From assembly GCA_000827205.1 (NCBI GenBank), contig KN832562.1, positions 1,128,743-1,185,887 on the forward strand: 57,145 bases of DNA, given 5' to 3'. The translations under genes were made by a program, and so were the position numbers. Position 1 is the first letter of the stretch. Every line of letters starts with the position of its first letter. The notes beneath the pieces are model-generated. The model saw only the letters and a program-made list of their open reading frames with translations. It had not been told where the DNA came from and ran no database searches. Positions 1 through 11,890 of this stretch are shown piece after piece. The DNA comes from Plicaturopsis crispa FD-325 SS-3. Its lineage: Eukaryota; Basidiomycota; Agaricomycetes; Amylocorticiales; Amylocorticiaceae.

Positions 1-804
1 CGGGAAACAACCACCTTGTTGTCTTGACCAGTACGTTTCTCACACACTTATCACGCATTGCATATCTCATGGCAATCCTTGACAGCAAACGGACAAGTGT
101 ATTGTTGGGGCTATGGAGAAGTCGGCGAACTCGGACACAAGATTCTCGAGCGACACAAAACTACGAGCACGGTGCCGTACAAAATTCTGCTTGGTACGCG
201 AACTCGTAAAGCAGTTGCAATAGGCGCCGGCAATCACAACTCGTTCGCAATTGACGAGCAAGGCGATGTATGGGCTTGGGGATTGAACAGCCTGGGTCAA
301 GCAGGGACAGGCCTTGTCGATACGGACGAGGAGGTAGTGCATTGCCCGAAGCGAGTCCTTGGGCTCAGCAAGAAGGATCTGGACGGTGACGTTGTCGTGC
401 AGATCGCGGGTGGCGAACACCACACCTTGTTCCTCACGGCGGCGGGCAAGGTCTACGCATGTGGACGAGCCGACTGGGGACAACTAGGTTTACCTCAGAA
501 CCACGACGTTTTCAAGAATCAAGATTACAAAAAAGCGTTTGTTCCAAGGCCGACGGTAGTGGAAGTGGCCGACGCCGACGATGCCGTGGTTCACATAGCT
601 GCTGGGACAAACAGCAGCATGGCAGTCACACGACTCGGAGCGCTGTACGCGTGGGGTGGGGATTCGCGGAATGAGATGGGACTGGGAAGGAACGACGCGC
701 CGACGCCGGCTGTTGTTGTACGCAAAGAGGGTGGATCGTGGTCCGCAGTCAGTGTCGCTTGCGGAGGTCAACACACACTTGGACTCTTCAGGAAGAAAGC
801 ATGA
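1..804 (+). CDS. RCC1-type Ran guanine nucleotide exchange factor, 3' end only
   Basis: C-terminal part of a beta-propeller protein of the RCC1 family (yeast Srm1/Prp20, fission yeast Pim1). In the nucleus these load Ran with GTP on chromatin and so drive nuclear transport. The window opens inside an exon (1-30). An intron runs from 31 (gtacgt) to 85 (gacag), and the frame then continues to the TGA at 802-804. Repeat hallmarks are visible: GNNHLVVLT, QVYCWGYGEVGELG, VAIGAGNHNSFAI, VWAWGLNSLGQAG, QIAGGEHHTLFL, VYACGRADWGQLG, YAWGGDSRNEMGLG and a closing ACGGQHTLGLF. The blade order and the inserted acidic stretch DTDEEV fit fungal Ran GEFs better than a generic RCC1-repeat protein. The start and the first blades lie outside the window. 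Confidence 0.93.
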
Positions 805-1016
805 TGATGATGATGAATATCATAATGCGCGCATACCTGGCAGTGCCACTCGCCACGGCGGCGCGCAATAATGAAAAGTACAGCCTGTACAGAGGAACAA
901 AGGAGACACTATTGCCGTCCCGAAAGCGCCTTTCAAAGTCACCGATGGTGTCTGCTGTCATTTGCTGTCATATTTTCATGAAAGCGAGTACGCAACTGGT
1001 CGCATCACCGTGACCG

Positions 1017-2952
1017 TCACCCGAGCGGCTTCGTGTTCCCATCCCATTCGCTGTGCCCGACAATCTCCATCGGCCTGTACGGATCCCCCAAATACGCAAT
1101 CTCCTCTGGAGTAAGCGTAACATCGACGCCGCCTAGAAACAACCGCTGTCAGTGCGACCGAACGGAATTGGGCATGCGGGCGGACAGCGCTAGCAGAGGC
1201 ACTTACCGATGATGTCCGCGAGATGCTTGAGACTCGTCGTGCCGACGATGGGTGCACTCACGCCTAATACATATCCATGTGAGGAGGAATGTGAAAAGGA
1301 AACGTGCGAGAGCATCCGTACCTGGCCGCGAGAGCATCCACGCGACGGCGACCTGCGCCATGCTGATGTCTTTCCTACGCGCTATTTCCTGGACACTGCA
1401 AGGTCGGGAATCATCCGCGTTCAGCGCAGCCTCGTGGTCGCGAGACTTGCACGTACCGCGTGATGATGTCTGCCGTCCCAGCGCCCTTGTTGTACTGCAC
1501 GATAAAGCTAGCCGGTAGTGCGAGTCGTTCAGCTGAAATGCGCCTTTGATGAAACGGATAAAAACTTACTCGTCTGTTTCAGCACGCTCCGACCGATCTG
1601 CGGCGAGCGGCCGCGCAAGGAGCCCTCGCGCGAGCGGGGACCACGGGATGGCGCCGACGCCGAAGTGCTATACGAAGGTATTATGATGTGAGGTCTGGCT
1701 AGGAAGGAACAGTTAAGTAGGCGACGGTACCTTAAGAGTGGGGAACATCTCGCGCTCCTCCTCGCGGTAAAGCATGTTGTAGTGGTTCTGCATCGATATG
1801 AACGGTGTGAGTCCGTGGGTGAGCGCATAGTCTGAAGTTCCGAGAAAAATGAGTAAAAATATAACCCTATCACAGTGTGCAGATGGGCGTACTCTGCATG
1901 ACGTGGACTAGAAACCCGAGAAGAGGAATACGGGTCAGAACATTGAAGCAAAACACGATGAGAGGACGTACATTGCCAGGCATGGCACGAGCTCATCCCG
2001 ATGTACCGAACGTACCCCGCCTGCACGACGTCGTGGAGCGCTTGCATCTAGAAAAGCCATTTGTGCCTGAATAGTGACCTTGGGTAGTGATGTCAGGATT
2101 GAGACTCACGGTTTCTTCGATTGGCGTGTATGCGTCGAATCGGTGGCCTGTCAACAACGATCTCATCACATACGTCCGTATTGAATTGCGCGTGTACGCA
2201 CATTGAAACACGTCGATATACTCGAGCTGTAGGCGCTCCAGACTGTGCTTTACCGACTCAAAGATATGCTTATTCGAATGCCTCATCAGAGGGAGCTCGG
2301 GCCGCATGCAGAAAACGCCAGGCGCACCTTGCGACTGAGTCCATGCTGGTTGATATACCCTAGCTGGTCTGCGACCTCGCCGCTAATCACGTCATATGTA
2401 TCGTATGCGCGTGCGACGGGCATGTATAGCTGTGCAAGTGAAGATACTGATTATATTACACGAGAAGACTAGCGCAGACGCCGCACACACCTTGGTCATC
2501 ACGACGATCTCGTCGCGCGGTAGCTGAAGCTTCTTAATCGCGTTTCCCAGCATGATCTCCGAGAGACCGTTCGAATAGAGCTGTGCATTGGCGCGTCAGC
2601 GGAGGATCAGAGGCATATCTATGCAGACCGCCGAGTACGTTTGCCGTGTCGAACGTCTGTATTCCCGCATCGTAGCTGTCATCGCGGTCAGCACGAGAAA
2701 ATAGAAACGGCGGATAATACACACGCATATTTGATGTGCCGGGCGACCTCGTCCTGGTCCTCGATGAGCCACGGCTGCCATCCTTTGCTGCCGTACTGCA
2801 TCGTGCCAAGGATAATCTTGGAGACTTTGAGCCCAGAATTTCCTAGGCGGACTGTCATCGCATCGTCCAGGGTGCTGAGCGACGCAGTCAAGAAAATGAA
2901 GGGGCACGTCGTGCTCACCGTAGCCTACTTTGCGGGGCGTGGATGATGCCAT
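1017..2952 (-). CDS. Aldo/keto reductase, copy 1
   Basis: NAD(P)H-dependent oxidoreductase of the aldo/keto reductase superfamily, probably cytosolic, in the aryl-alcohol dehydrogenase-like branch. It starts MASSTPRKVGYG at 2952 and ends PMEIVGHSEWDGNTKPLG with TGA at 1019-1017. Many short introns interrupt it. Visible blocks in order: RLGNSGLKVSKIILGTMQYG, YDAGIQTFDTANV (catalytic Asp), YSNGLSE (catalytic Tyr), LPRDEIVVMTK (Lys), LEYIDVFQCHRFD (His), MQALHDVVQAGYVRYIGMSS, and GGVDVTLTPEEIAYLGDPYRP in the last exon. All four catalytic residues are present. It is a close paralogue of the gene at 4857-6766 and points away from it, with about 1.9 kb between the two starts. Length (about 350 aa) is normal. 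The substrate cannot be told from sequence. Confidence 0.94.
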
Positions 2953-4856
2953 TCTGGAGGGAAGTGGGAATACGAGGGGGTGAGTTATATAGTATATTCA
3001 CCAGTGCGTGTGTGTGTGGCAATCGGGCGCATTAATTCCCCGGGGAGGACAGCGTCTGCATTGCCTGGGGGAACCGTATTACTCAGAAAAAGGCCGACGC
3101 TGGGTGACCGATCTCAAGGCTGATCCCGGGGAACACACATCATCCAAGAGCAAGTAGACGGTGTTAAGCTTGAGAGCCGGCATGGATCCACTGCTTACAG
3201 CGTCTTTGCACTTCCGTCGACACCCGTAAACAGTAATCCCTTGTGATGTGCTGTGACGAGCTATGTCCTCAAAAGAGCTGATGTGCATACTCGGAGCCGC
3301 AACGAAGCGGGGTGCAGCGGACAAGTCCTAATCGACGGGTCAGCTCATGAATTAGGCGTTGAGAGTACACGACAAAATTATACCTGGCGATTCAATTCAA
3401 TCGCATCGGATCGATATTTCACTTTCTTCACTTGTAGTAGAGCTCTCCTTATCCTGGGCAGACCGTAGACAGAACGAAAAGACACGAGCGAGAGAAAACA
3501 GGGCCGATCTGGGTTAGGCATTTATAGTAACAGCTCCGCGGAGGTTGCGGACAATATTTCGCGTCGTGAAATTGACAGGGCAGTTCTGGGGCGGCCATCG
3601 ACGCGAAACCAGTACTAGTGTTATTTCTGGTAGTGTTGTATCTCTTCATGCAACATGCATATGTTCAAAGACTTGGGAGAAACAAGAGGAAAAGACCGCG
3701 GAGTCGGAAGGGCGCGTCGGTGCTCGATTCAGGGCAGGTTCACAGGTTCACGCGTGCCTCGGCTGCCTGCATAGATCAACCAAGTACTATTTCTCGTTCG
3801 CCCAATGCCAATGCCAAGGATTCGACGTTGTGCATATACTATACATCCTTGGTGTTCCTTCTGGATCCGCAGTCGGCATGTTTTGCGCGGAAGGATGCAA
3901 AATGAATCACATATTCTCTCCGTCTTTCGCGACGCTTCCCGCTGACTGAATCCACGCGTCCGATGCACAGCGCCGGTGACAGGAACACGTCTGTCCGCGT
4001 ATACTACTTACCGTTTGAAGCAGATGCATATGATGCTGGTACTAGTTCACTCGACATGATGCTCCAAAAATTCAGACACTGGGCCAGCGGTCCTCCCCAT
4101 CAACTGGATCTACAGCACTTTATCGACAGTATACGAGACAAGCAACGCGACGAGTCTTAATTCATAAACACATCTGGTACGCCATCTTTCTGGCCGGTGC
4201 TTCCTTCTATTTGAGCTTTATTTAATCACCGCGTCTTTTTTCTGCTTAGGCGGTATTCTGGCGCATATGTTTACCGTGGCGTTTCAGGCGTCACGAATCA
4301 TTCGCACGCATCTCCTTAGATTTGTGACGTCCAGCCATTGATGGCACAAGTCGACCCACAGTTTCGAAACGCAGAATTTTGGAGAGCTAACAAGATGCCC
4401 CCTCGGTTTTTGCCCGTGGCTCATGATTACGATGTGCGTGCTATTCATCCCCTAACCCAATTTCGCAAGTTTTTCCCTGCACTTTACCAAACCAGATCCG
4501 TAATACGGAGTACTGACCATGCGTTGCCACCTTAGGAAGCGACTTTCGAGGTCCTGTGAGCAAGGCTGGTCTTATGCTGCTCCCTTGGATATATGTCTGC
4601 CGCCCCCGGATGGTGTCTCGAGATTTGTAACAACGGGATTGGTGTGGGTACCACCAGCTTCCTTACCACTGGACGTAGCATGGAGAAGTCAGAACGAGTC
4701 GGCTCGACCGTATTTCAATGAGGTAAGTCACGAAAAGAACTACGTTGTCCTCGCATGACCCACACCCTCTCCGATTTTTAAAGGCGACTCAAATGTTCAA
4801 GCATTTCGTTAAGAGAGCATTCCACCCTCTAGATCTCACATACTACACGCACAGCA
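2953..4856. other. Shared 5' region between two divergent aldo/keto reductases
   Basis: About 1.9 kb between two head-to-head paralogues. It must hold both promoters. No recognisable complete gene is present. Several short open frames (for example 3545-3949 and 4338-4535) have no family features. A stretch near 3990-4160 looks like a decayed copy of an aldo/keto reductase exon-intron-exon and is listed separately. Confidence 0.6.
3990..4160 (+). pseudogene. Decayed aldo/keto reductase fragment (relic of a third copy)
   Basis: Reading the plus strand here gives AYDAGTSSLDMM followed by RHWASGPP, then QHFIDSIRDKQRDES. Copy 1, read straight through its exon-intron-exon at the equivalent place, gives YDAGIQTFDTANV, then RYASDPP, then ALFERSLGDHAGKRD. 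The match therefore spans an intron, as expected from DNA-level duplication rather than chance coding similarity. The relic lies between the two intact copies and points the same way as copy 2. It is short and worn, so this is a suggestion from pattern matching and not a firm call. Confidence 0.42.
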
Positions 4857-6766
4857 ATGTCGACCACAACCACTCGCAAAGTCGGTTACGGTGAGCACGA
4901 TATTGTACATTGCGGTTCAATTTTTTGCTGAACGTTCACGACGACGTCAGTTCGCTTGGGCAACTCCGGACTGAAAGTGTCCAAGATCATACTCGGCACA
5001 TTGCAGTATGGCAGTAAAGGATGGCAGCCATGGGTTATCGACGACGAGGAAGAGGCGATCAAGCATATCAAATTCGCGTACGCCCCCACCTATACATACT
5101 TTACACCTCTGCCCCGAGCTAACATGCATCGGATTTAGCTACGATGCCGGCATCCAGACTTTTGACACAGCCAATGTACGTGGCTGGTACACCCTGGCGA
5201 CCTCGCATGTTTGCTTACGGATGCTCCAGGTTTACTCTAACGGTCTCTCGGAGATCATAGTCGGCAAGGCTATCAAGAAACTCCAGCTTCCTCGTGACGA
5301 GATCGTCGTAATGACCAAGGTATGTGGGCCTCATCGTTGTTTAGGTTCGTTTACCTGACGATGTTTCAACGACAATGCTTTTAGCTGTACATGACCGTCG
5401 CTAATGACCACGGCGAAAACATCCTGACCACCCGCGAGAAAACACCGGAGGAACAGGGTTATGTTAACCAGCACGGTCTTAGTCGCAAGGTGCGTTCTCC
5501 TCTCCATGCTCGACCATGCACGGGCTTTGACACGTGTTGACACATCTCCCAGCATATCTTTGACTCCGTGAAGCATAGTCTGGAGCGTTTGCAGCTCGAC
5601 TACATTGATCTTCTTCAATGTGGGTGCTCTAGCCCACTGGTTTCTCGTCGGGTGCACTGATTTGTATACCTCGTCGCTCGATGAAGGCCATCGTTTTGAT
5701 GAAGAAACTCCTATTGAAGAGACTGTGCGTAATCCGGGAACATTTAGTCGTCAACTTTGTCTCAATCCTTTTTGATAAGATGCAAGCCCTCCACGATGTC
5801 GTGAAAGCCGGATACGTACGGTACATCGGGATGAGCTCGTGCTGGGCATGGCAATGTACGTCCCTCCGATCACGCTTTTCAAAGTACACCAATAAGTTTC
5901 TGACCCTCGATATTCTTTCCTTTCAGTCCATGCGATGCAGAGTACGTCCTTTACCATTCGCCCTAGCCGTTGCTGATGCTGACATTGCGATCTGTCTAGA
6001 CTATGCTATCACTCACAACCTGACGCCATTCATCTCTATGCAGAATCACTACAGCCTCGTTTACCGCGAGGAGGAGCGCGAGATGTTCCCCACCCTCAAG
6101 GTAAAGACCCGCGCCTTTATCTGTCAGTGTGGCTTATATATCTGACATTTGATAGCACTTCGGCGTCGGCTCCATCCCCTGGTCGCCCCTCGCTCGCGGC
6201 CTCCTCACACGCCCCCTTCAGGCTAACTCGACGCGCGGTGAAACAGACACGTGCGTGCACTTTCCCTCGTTGGACGCGCCCTCATTAACCTGGGCATGAA
6301 CAGGTTTATCAAGGTGTACCAAGAAGGCCTCGGAACCACCGAAATCGTCAAACGGTAGGACTGTGAACACTTATAGACGGCTTACTGGCACGCTAACAGC
6401 TTTTATGTTACCGTCTAGTGTCGAGGAAGTTGCGAAGAACAAAGGGGTTAGCATGGCCCAGGTCGCCGTCGCCTGGACGCTCTCCAAGCCAGGTCAGCCT
6501 ACATTCTCGCCGAACAATTCACCTGGGACCAATTGCTCGTTTTATTGACAGGCGTCAGCGCACCTATCATCGGCTCGACCAGCCTCAAGCACCTCGCGGA
6601 CGTCATCGGTAAGTACCCCGATAGATTATTGCTCTGCAAGCTGCAGCCGTTGATGTTGTGGACTGCAGGCGGCGTCGATGTTACTCTCTCAGAGGACGAG
6701 ATCAAGTATCTGGAGGAGTGTTACAAGCCTATGGAAGTCATGGGACATGGCCGAAACAGTATGTGA
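4857..6766 (+). CDS. Aldo/keto reductase, copy 2
   Basis: Paralogue of the gene at 1017-2952, same family and probable role as an NADPH-dependent carbonyl reductase or alcohol dehydrogenase. It begins MSTTTTRKVGYG at 4857. The first intron splits a Val codon, leading into RLGNSGLKVSKIILGTLQYG. Catalytic residues are all visible: Asp in QTFDTANV, Tyr in YSNGLSE, Lys in EIVVMTK and His in the exon reading HRFDEETPIEE after YIDLLQ. Further blocks are MQALHDVVKAGYVRYIGMSS, NHYSLVYREEEREMFP, GSIPWSPLARGLLTRP and VSAPIIGSTSLKHLADVI. It ends with GHGRNSM and TGA at 6764-6766. At least ten introns of 50-70 bp are implied. Exon order and introns mirror copy 1, so the pair arose by an inverted duplication. 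Confidence 0.94.
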
Positions 6767-7116
6767 AGCACGTAGATCGCTGAGAGTCACAACGTCCCCA
6801 CTCGAAAGTCCAATTACTATTTCATTTTTCGCCTTCTCATTCTACTCAGATACCTGGGCCATACTGAGGCGGAGTTGAGTGCGTGCTGAAGCGCTGAGAG
6901 TCTAATGATCAATGACACTCTAACCGAGGACCTCCTAGTAGTAAAGTACTTACTTGGTACACGACGCATTTGCTCTCATGCATGTAGCTATACCAAGCTA
7001 TTCGCAACAAAATTATGGCAAGGAAAGTGAAGCGATCGTGATGTATTAACAGGGTAATAATTTTAGGTGTCAAGATAGTACGAATAAATAAGCAAACTAC
7101 GCCAGATTACACCCTC

Positions 7117-7131
7117 ACACACACACACACA
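7117..7131. repeat. Short CA microsatellite
   Basis: A run of seven to eight CA units in the 3' space between aldo/keto reductase copy 2 and the end of the permease gene. The rest of 6767-7157 is AT-richer 3' flanking sequence shared by two convergent genes, with nothing else recognisable. Confidence 0.85.
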
Positions 7132-7157
7132 ACAAACCCCATACTACATGCTAATGC

Positions 7158-9808
7158 TCACTCGACCTTGACGCGGTCGAACTGCGGGGGGAAGATATGA
7201 AACAGTCAGATCATGTCACGCAGAATCTGGGGAGGGAAGCATCGACGTACAGCAGTATAAACAGTCCCGTCCTCCAGCTTCTCTTTTCTTGGGACGAGCT
7301 GGTAACCAGAGATTTTGGGTAGGCCGACGCGCCATACGGCCCAGTAGAACGCGCCGAAGAGCATGACAGCGATTCCGACGATGGGGTAGAGCCAGTAGGG
7401 TAAGGGAGGCGTGTCGCCCTTCCCGTTGGCGGGCGGGAGGAACGGCGCGATCAGCACTACATCAAACATTCGCGTTAGAGAACTGGGGCACATGCGAGGG
7501 GAGCACACTCACAGAAGACGGCTGCCGCCATGAAGAACAATGCCAGAGGCCACCAAACTAGGTTCAGAGTATGTTAGCTTTTGAGTTATGCAGAGCGAAT
7601 GCAGCGGCTAAATCACCTTTGAAGGGGCGGATGGCGTCGGGTTTGCGCCATCTCAGCCAGAACAAACCCTGTTTACAGAGAAGAAAAGGTGTTAATCTAC
7701 CAACGGTAGTCGTTTAAGTAAGATTAGTACGCACAACGACGATGAACAGGTTGATGATCTGTCCCGGGTATCCCTCTACATCCAGAATGAAAGGGTACGC
7801 GACGGCAGGCGGCGGACCGAGGATAATGATGACCTGGTAGCTGCCAAGATAAGTACGTACACTTGAATCACTTGCCAGGAAAACGAACGGAGGGGATTAG
7901 ATGGATGATCAATCCTGGCAGAGGAGATTTTCCTGTCGGCCAGTTGGACGCCCAGAAGCGGTTGCCGAAGGGTAATGGAAGACCCTCCTTAGCCAACTCT
8001 GAGGTAGGAGTTAGTTTTTTGTGACAACACCTCTGGATCTATGTTCCTCACCTTGGTTCACACGCGACTGCGCGAATGTCTACGAAGTAAAGAGCGTGAT
8101 GAGAACTCGTATAGCAGCCTATAGATTTGGACGTTGGATAATTACCACAGTAACTACGTTTCCGAGGGCGCTTGACGTGCAAAGTCAGCATAGTATATAT
8201 AGGCACAAACATCGGGGATGCACACCTCAATGCCACGAACACCGTCAGCGCACGCTGGGCCTTCTCGCCAAACACGTTTTTGAAAAACAGCGATGCAACC
8301 GTGACGCCCGTCTTGTCCAACTCTGCCCTCGTGGACGCGCTGTAATTGATATAAGCGGCGGAACCCGACAGAATGAAGAGTAGTCAACGTACGCGAAATA
8401 CGACACGTTGGCTAGGAGGTAAAGGACAGCACATATGCCAAGGCCGAGCGGTCCAGCAATTTTCAGTGTGCGCACGGGGTCGCGCACATCGTTGAGTACG
8501 TAGTTAACGTTCGACCAGCCCGCGTACGAGTTCAGGACTTTGAACATAGCAGTCGCGTACTAGACGTGACGGGGTAAACGTTAGAGCTGTAGAGGCGCAG
8601 AAAGCACGCACGTCGTTGCTGCTTTGTGAACTTCCGGCGAATGCATTGCGGAAGTTGGCGTGAGGATCTTGGATGTGTGTCTTGCCAGATAGCACGACCC
8701 ATCCTTGGAAATAGTGACTCCTCAGCATGCAGTATCTTGATGTTTATGAGACAGTGCATACCGGTGATCACAATGAATACGAGAATGACGATCTTGAACA
8801 CGCTGAGACCCTACAGAAACAATGTCATGGGTCTTTGCAAAGCGTAGTGGTCGCAGGCTTGACTTACGTTCATAACATAAAGGCCGAGTCTGGGCGTGAA
8901 GCCGTGCAGGAGCGTCACAAAGACGATAACTGTGCTTTGTCGTTGGCATTGAAAAAAAAATAGATAAGGCATAATATGTACGTACCTGCGAGCGCAATGC
9001 CACGTTCCGTCCAGCGGTCAGCGGCGTGTCCGGCGGAAACGAGGATACTAGAGAAACATTATTAAAGGCGTGCATTTCAGTCTCTGCAGCTGTACGCACT
9101 TGCTTGCAAACACCTGATCGTCGAGACTCAGCTCAGTGTCCCGGATAACATGCAATGTTGAAGCTCACAATGCAGCCCGAAGCGGTGAATCCCAACAATA
9201 TGGCATTGGAGGCGAATATTACCGTTGCGAGGTACTTTGGCTTCTTGTATACAGCCTCAAGATAAACCTTTTCGCCACCGCTCCTGGGGAACATTGTGCC
9301 GTATTCCAGCCAGACGAAAAGACCGCAGAAAGATAGCACAAAGCCCAGCACCCAAAGCATCAGGGAAGCGCCGACGGAACCGACGGACTCGAGAATCGAC
9401 GCCGGTGTTGAGAAGATACCCGTCCCGATGATACGCCCGACGCTGTATGTTGCCTATTGGTCTGTGCAATCGAGACATGGAGCGTGACGATTCACTCACA
9501 TAAGGAGCGTACACGAGAAGACACCGAGGTGCCTACCCATTCCACCGGCAGCATCTATAAACGCGTTCGGCACACGACCATCTTTGAGTGAACCAGGATG
9601 TTTGCTAACCTTCTTCAAAACTGAGCTCTCCAGGGTTGAGCGTGGGGTCTGCCGCCGTAGCGAGTTCCGTAGAATAGACGCTGGAGGCATCCGTCGCTTT
9701 GATCTTCGCCTCGGGGTCTACCTTAGCGCCTGTCGAAGCGCTCGAGACTTCATCGACGTTCGACTCGCGCTTCCGTGCTGGTAGATATCGTTCAAGAAAT
9801 CTCGACAT
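7158..9808 (-). CDS. MUP1-like high-affinity amino-acid (methionine) permease
   Basis: Plasma-membrane transporter of the APC superfamily, resembling yeast Mup1, which takes up methionine by proton symport. It starts MSRFLERYLPARKRESNV at 9808. A long acidic/Ser-rich cytosolic N-terminus is followed by GRHLGVFSCTLL and the GRIIGTGIFSTPASI signature of helix 1. Later blocks are LWVLGFVLSFCGLFVWLEYG, MFPRSGGEKVYLEAVYKKP, FASNAILLGFTASGCIV, NSYAGWSNVNYVLNDVRDP, KIAGPLGLGICAVLYLLANV, VFGEKAQRALTVFVALSALG and YWLYPIVGIAVMLFGAFYWA. The last intron is followed by a tiny exon encoding FDRVKVE and TGA at 7160-7158. About twelve membrane helices are expected. Many small introns. Methionine preference is inferred from family likeness only. 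Confidence 0.92.
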
Positions 9809-10741
9809 TTTGAAGCACCAGGCTCGAACAAGGATTGGGGTAGTGAGAGGGATAGAGAAGCTACCGGTCCTCGCCCGAATCCTCGATATTATAGGGACAC
9901 GGTAACGCGGACCTTAACCTTGATGAGATGGCGCAACCTTCCTCGCCGTTTGCGACATCGTACAGCCTTGATGTACGGCGCCCTCGCTAAAGGATTTTCA
10001 TGGTCTCCTCCATCTGGACGATAACCAGGCGAGCGAAAGGCGAGGACGATGATTTGGGTGGCAGAGCGGCCGGTGGCAGCCAATCGTGCTTTGATCGCGG
10101 ATGGAGAAAGATCATTTTATTTTGATCTACCACTGATTGACTACTGACGCAATTTTGGTTCCGATACACCCTCGAGCTCAGTGGGCACCTCCGGATATAT
10201 AGCCTCAAAGTCATGCTAGCATGACGCTAGGCAGCGCCAGACTTGTCGCTCGTGTGCCTCCGCTTCGTACCTGTATACCCCCAATGGAGAATTTTTGTTG
10301 GATCAGCACAAAGGATACACCGCCTTGCGGGAGATTCATGGTGGTATACAGTGGTATACCGACGTCCTGTTCCTGCGGCAGGCGTACGAGATATTTACTG
10401 CGGGGACGGAGGGTCAGTTAGAAGTGCTGAAGGCATCCGAATTTCGAGGAATCGAAGGAACAGCGTCCCCGAGTAATCACTGGCGCACCCCGGTAGAGGC
10501 GAGAACCCTGGTTGTAGGGTGTTGGTAGAGTGAGCTAGAGTACCCTGGTAGTATACGCTCCTTGATATGGGATGCGAGTGAGCGTGATTGTCTGCAATGA
10601 ATCCAATGAAATCAGCGCGGAAAAAACTTCTCGTTCACATCTGGCTTGCGTCTGGACGTGAATGCCATGCAGTCGCAGTGGCTCAAATGTGCGATTCCAT
10701 TGTGCAGTCACAGTGAATACAGCGAGTACTGTCCGAGTGGG
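9809..10741. other. Intergenic stretch, no gene recognised
   Basis: Lies between the start of the permease and the stop of the acetyltransferase, both on the minus strand. It should contain the permease promoter. A frame at 10295-10528 (MLDQHKGYTALREIHGG and onward) shows no known family. I see no RNA gene or repeat. Confidence 0.5.
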
Positions 10742-11609
10742 CTATTTCCGCTGGCCCAGATGTAGCCGCATCGAAAGCGCGTCTTCGCCGTCACCGTCTG
10801 CATACAGTCACAGTATCCATCTCAGTAAGTACACGATATGAGCAAGGAGGGAGGCGTACAGTATTTTGCTTCGACAGCATGCACTTTAAACCCGAGTGTG
10901 TCCCTATATAATGCGATCGCGGCTTGATTAGACTTGCGGACATGTAGGGTGCAGTATGTGGCCTTGTAGACTGCCGCCATCGCGTCCTCTACATGCCATT
11001 GAAACGGCGTTAGGAGAATAGAGTTTATACGATAGAGCATATTCACCACGCACGAGATTGTTCCATAAGCTTTCTGGCTAGCCCTAGCCGCCGATATGAC
11101 CTGAGAACGGATATCGAGTTTACATGCCCGTACACCTCATCGGTCGAACCCGTTTCCTCCTTGTCTTTTCTGATAGAATGGTAAGCTAAGTTGGTGGGTA
11201 GTTTTTTGGAGAATGATACATACATTGTGGTCAGGACGTATCCCACTATGCGACCTTTATGATCCTCTGCTACGAATGATATCTGGGGCCAGGACGTGGC
11301 GTGATAGATCCCTATGTCACCACATGCGAAAGTATTGCGTAGCGTCAATATCCCCGAATCGCATTCCACGCGGAACGATGGGAGTACGCACAAAATCGCA
11401 TGACATAATTCTCTGCGGAAGAAGGGTCAAATAGCCATTATTTTGCGCATGACACTGGACATACCTGGGAGATTTTGCAGGTTGCAAGCCTATTCGGAGA
11501 AAATACGCGTGAGACGTGATCCAATGGGCGAGGGTTTTCATGGACTACGAGCCTGCATCCCCAGGAGATCCTCGGGCTGAAGGAGTATGGCGCGAATGAG
11601 TGAGCACAT
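10742..11609 (-). CDS. NAA10/ARD1-type N-terminal acetyltransferase catalytic subunit
   Basis: GNAT-fold acetyltransferase of the Naa10 type, which with Naa15 forms NatA and acetylates nascent protein N-termini at the ribosome. Exons read MCSLIRAILLQPEDLLGMQ, ACNLQNLPENYVMRF, WIYHATSWPQISFVAEDHKG, RIVGYVLTTM, EVYGHVNSISVLRSYRRLGL, ARKLMEQ, YCTLHVRKSNQAAIALY, RDTLGFKVHAVEAKYY and GDGEDALSMRLHLGQRK with TAG at 10744-10742. The acetyl-CoA loop RRLGLA and the Naa10 hallmarks NLPENY, LHVRKSN and KYY.DGEDA are all present. The protein ends right after the GNAT core (about 165 aa) and lacks the disordered tail usual in Naa10. Intron 1 (11552-11490) would need a GC donor (gctcgt). An extra diverged copy is possible; only a genome search would tell. 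Confidence 0.8.
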
Positions 11610-11890
11610 TCGTCCGTTTTAAAATTGAGTTGCACGCACTGTAGCCAGTCGAATGTTCATTATCCCCACCTACCGCTAGCGTGAATATCCAGGAAACGAA
11701 GGGTAGGAAAGCAGCGGCACCGAGCAAGGTGTGTTATGGTCGTAAAGCAGGACTCGGAGGCCATCGGTGGCTGTAAATTAATTTTATCTCATGAGCCCCT
11801 GAGTCGCCGTGCAAGCTCGGAATCGACTGTTCTTCAAGTTGCCTCTTGCTCTCATTTGCAAGTGCTGTCAGTGTCATTATCTCAAGCAAC

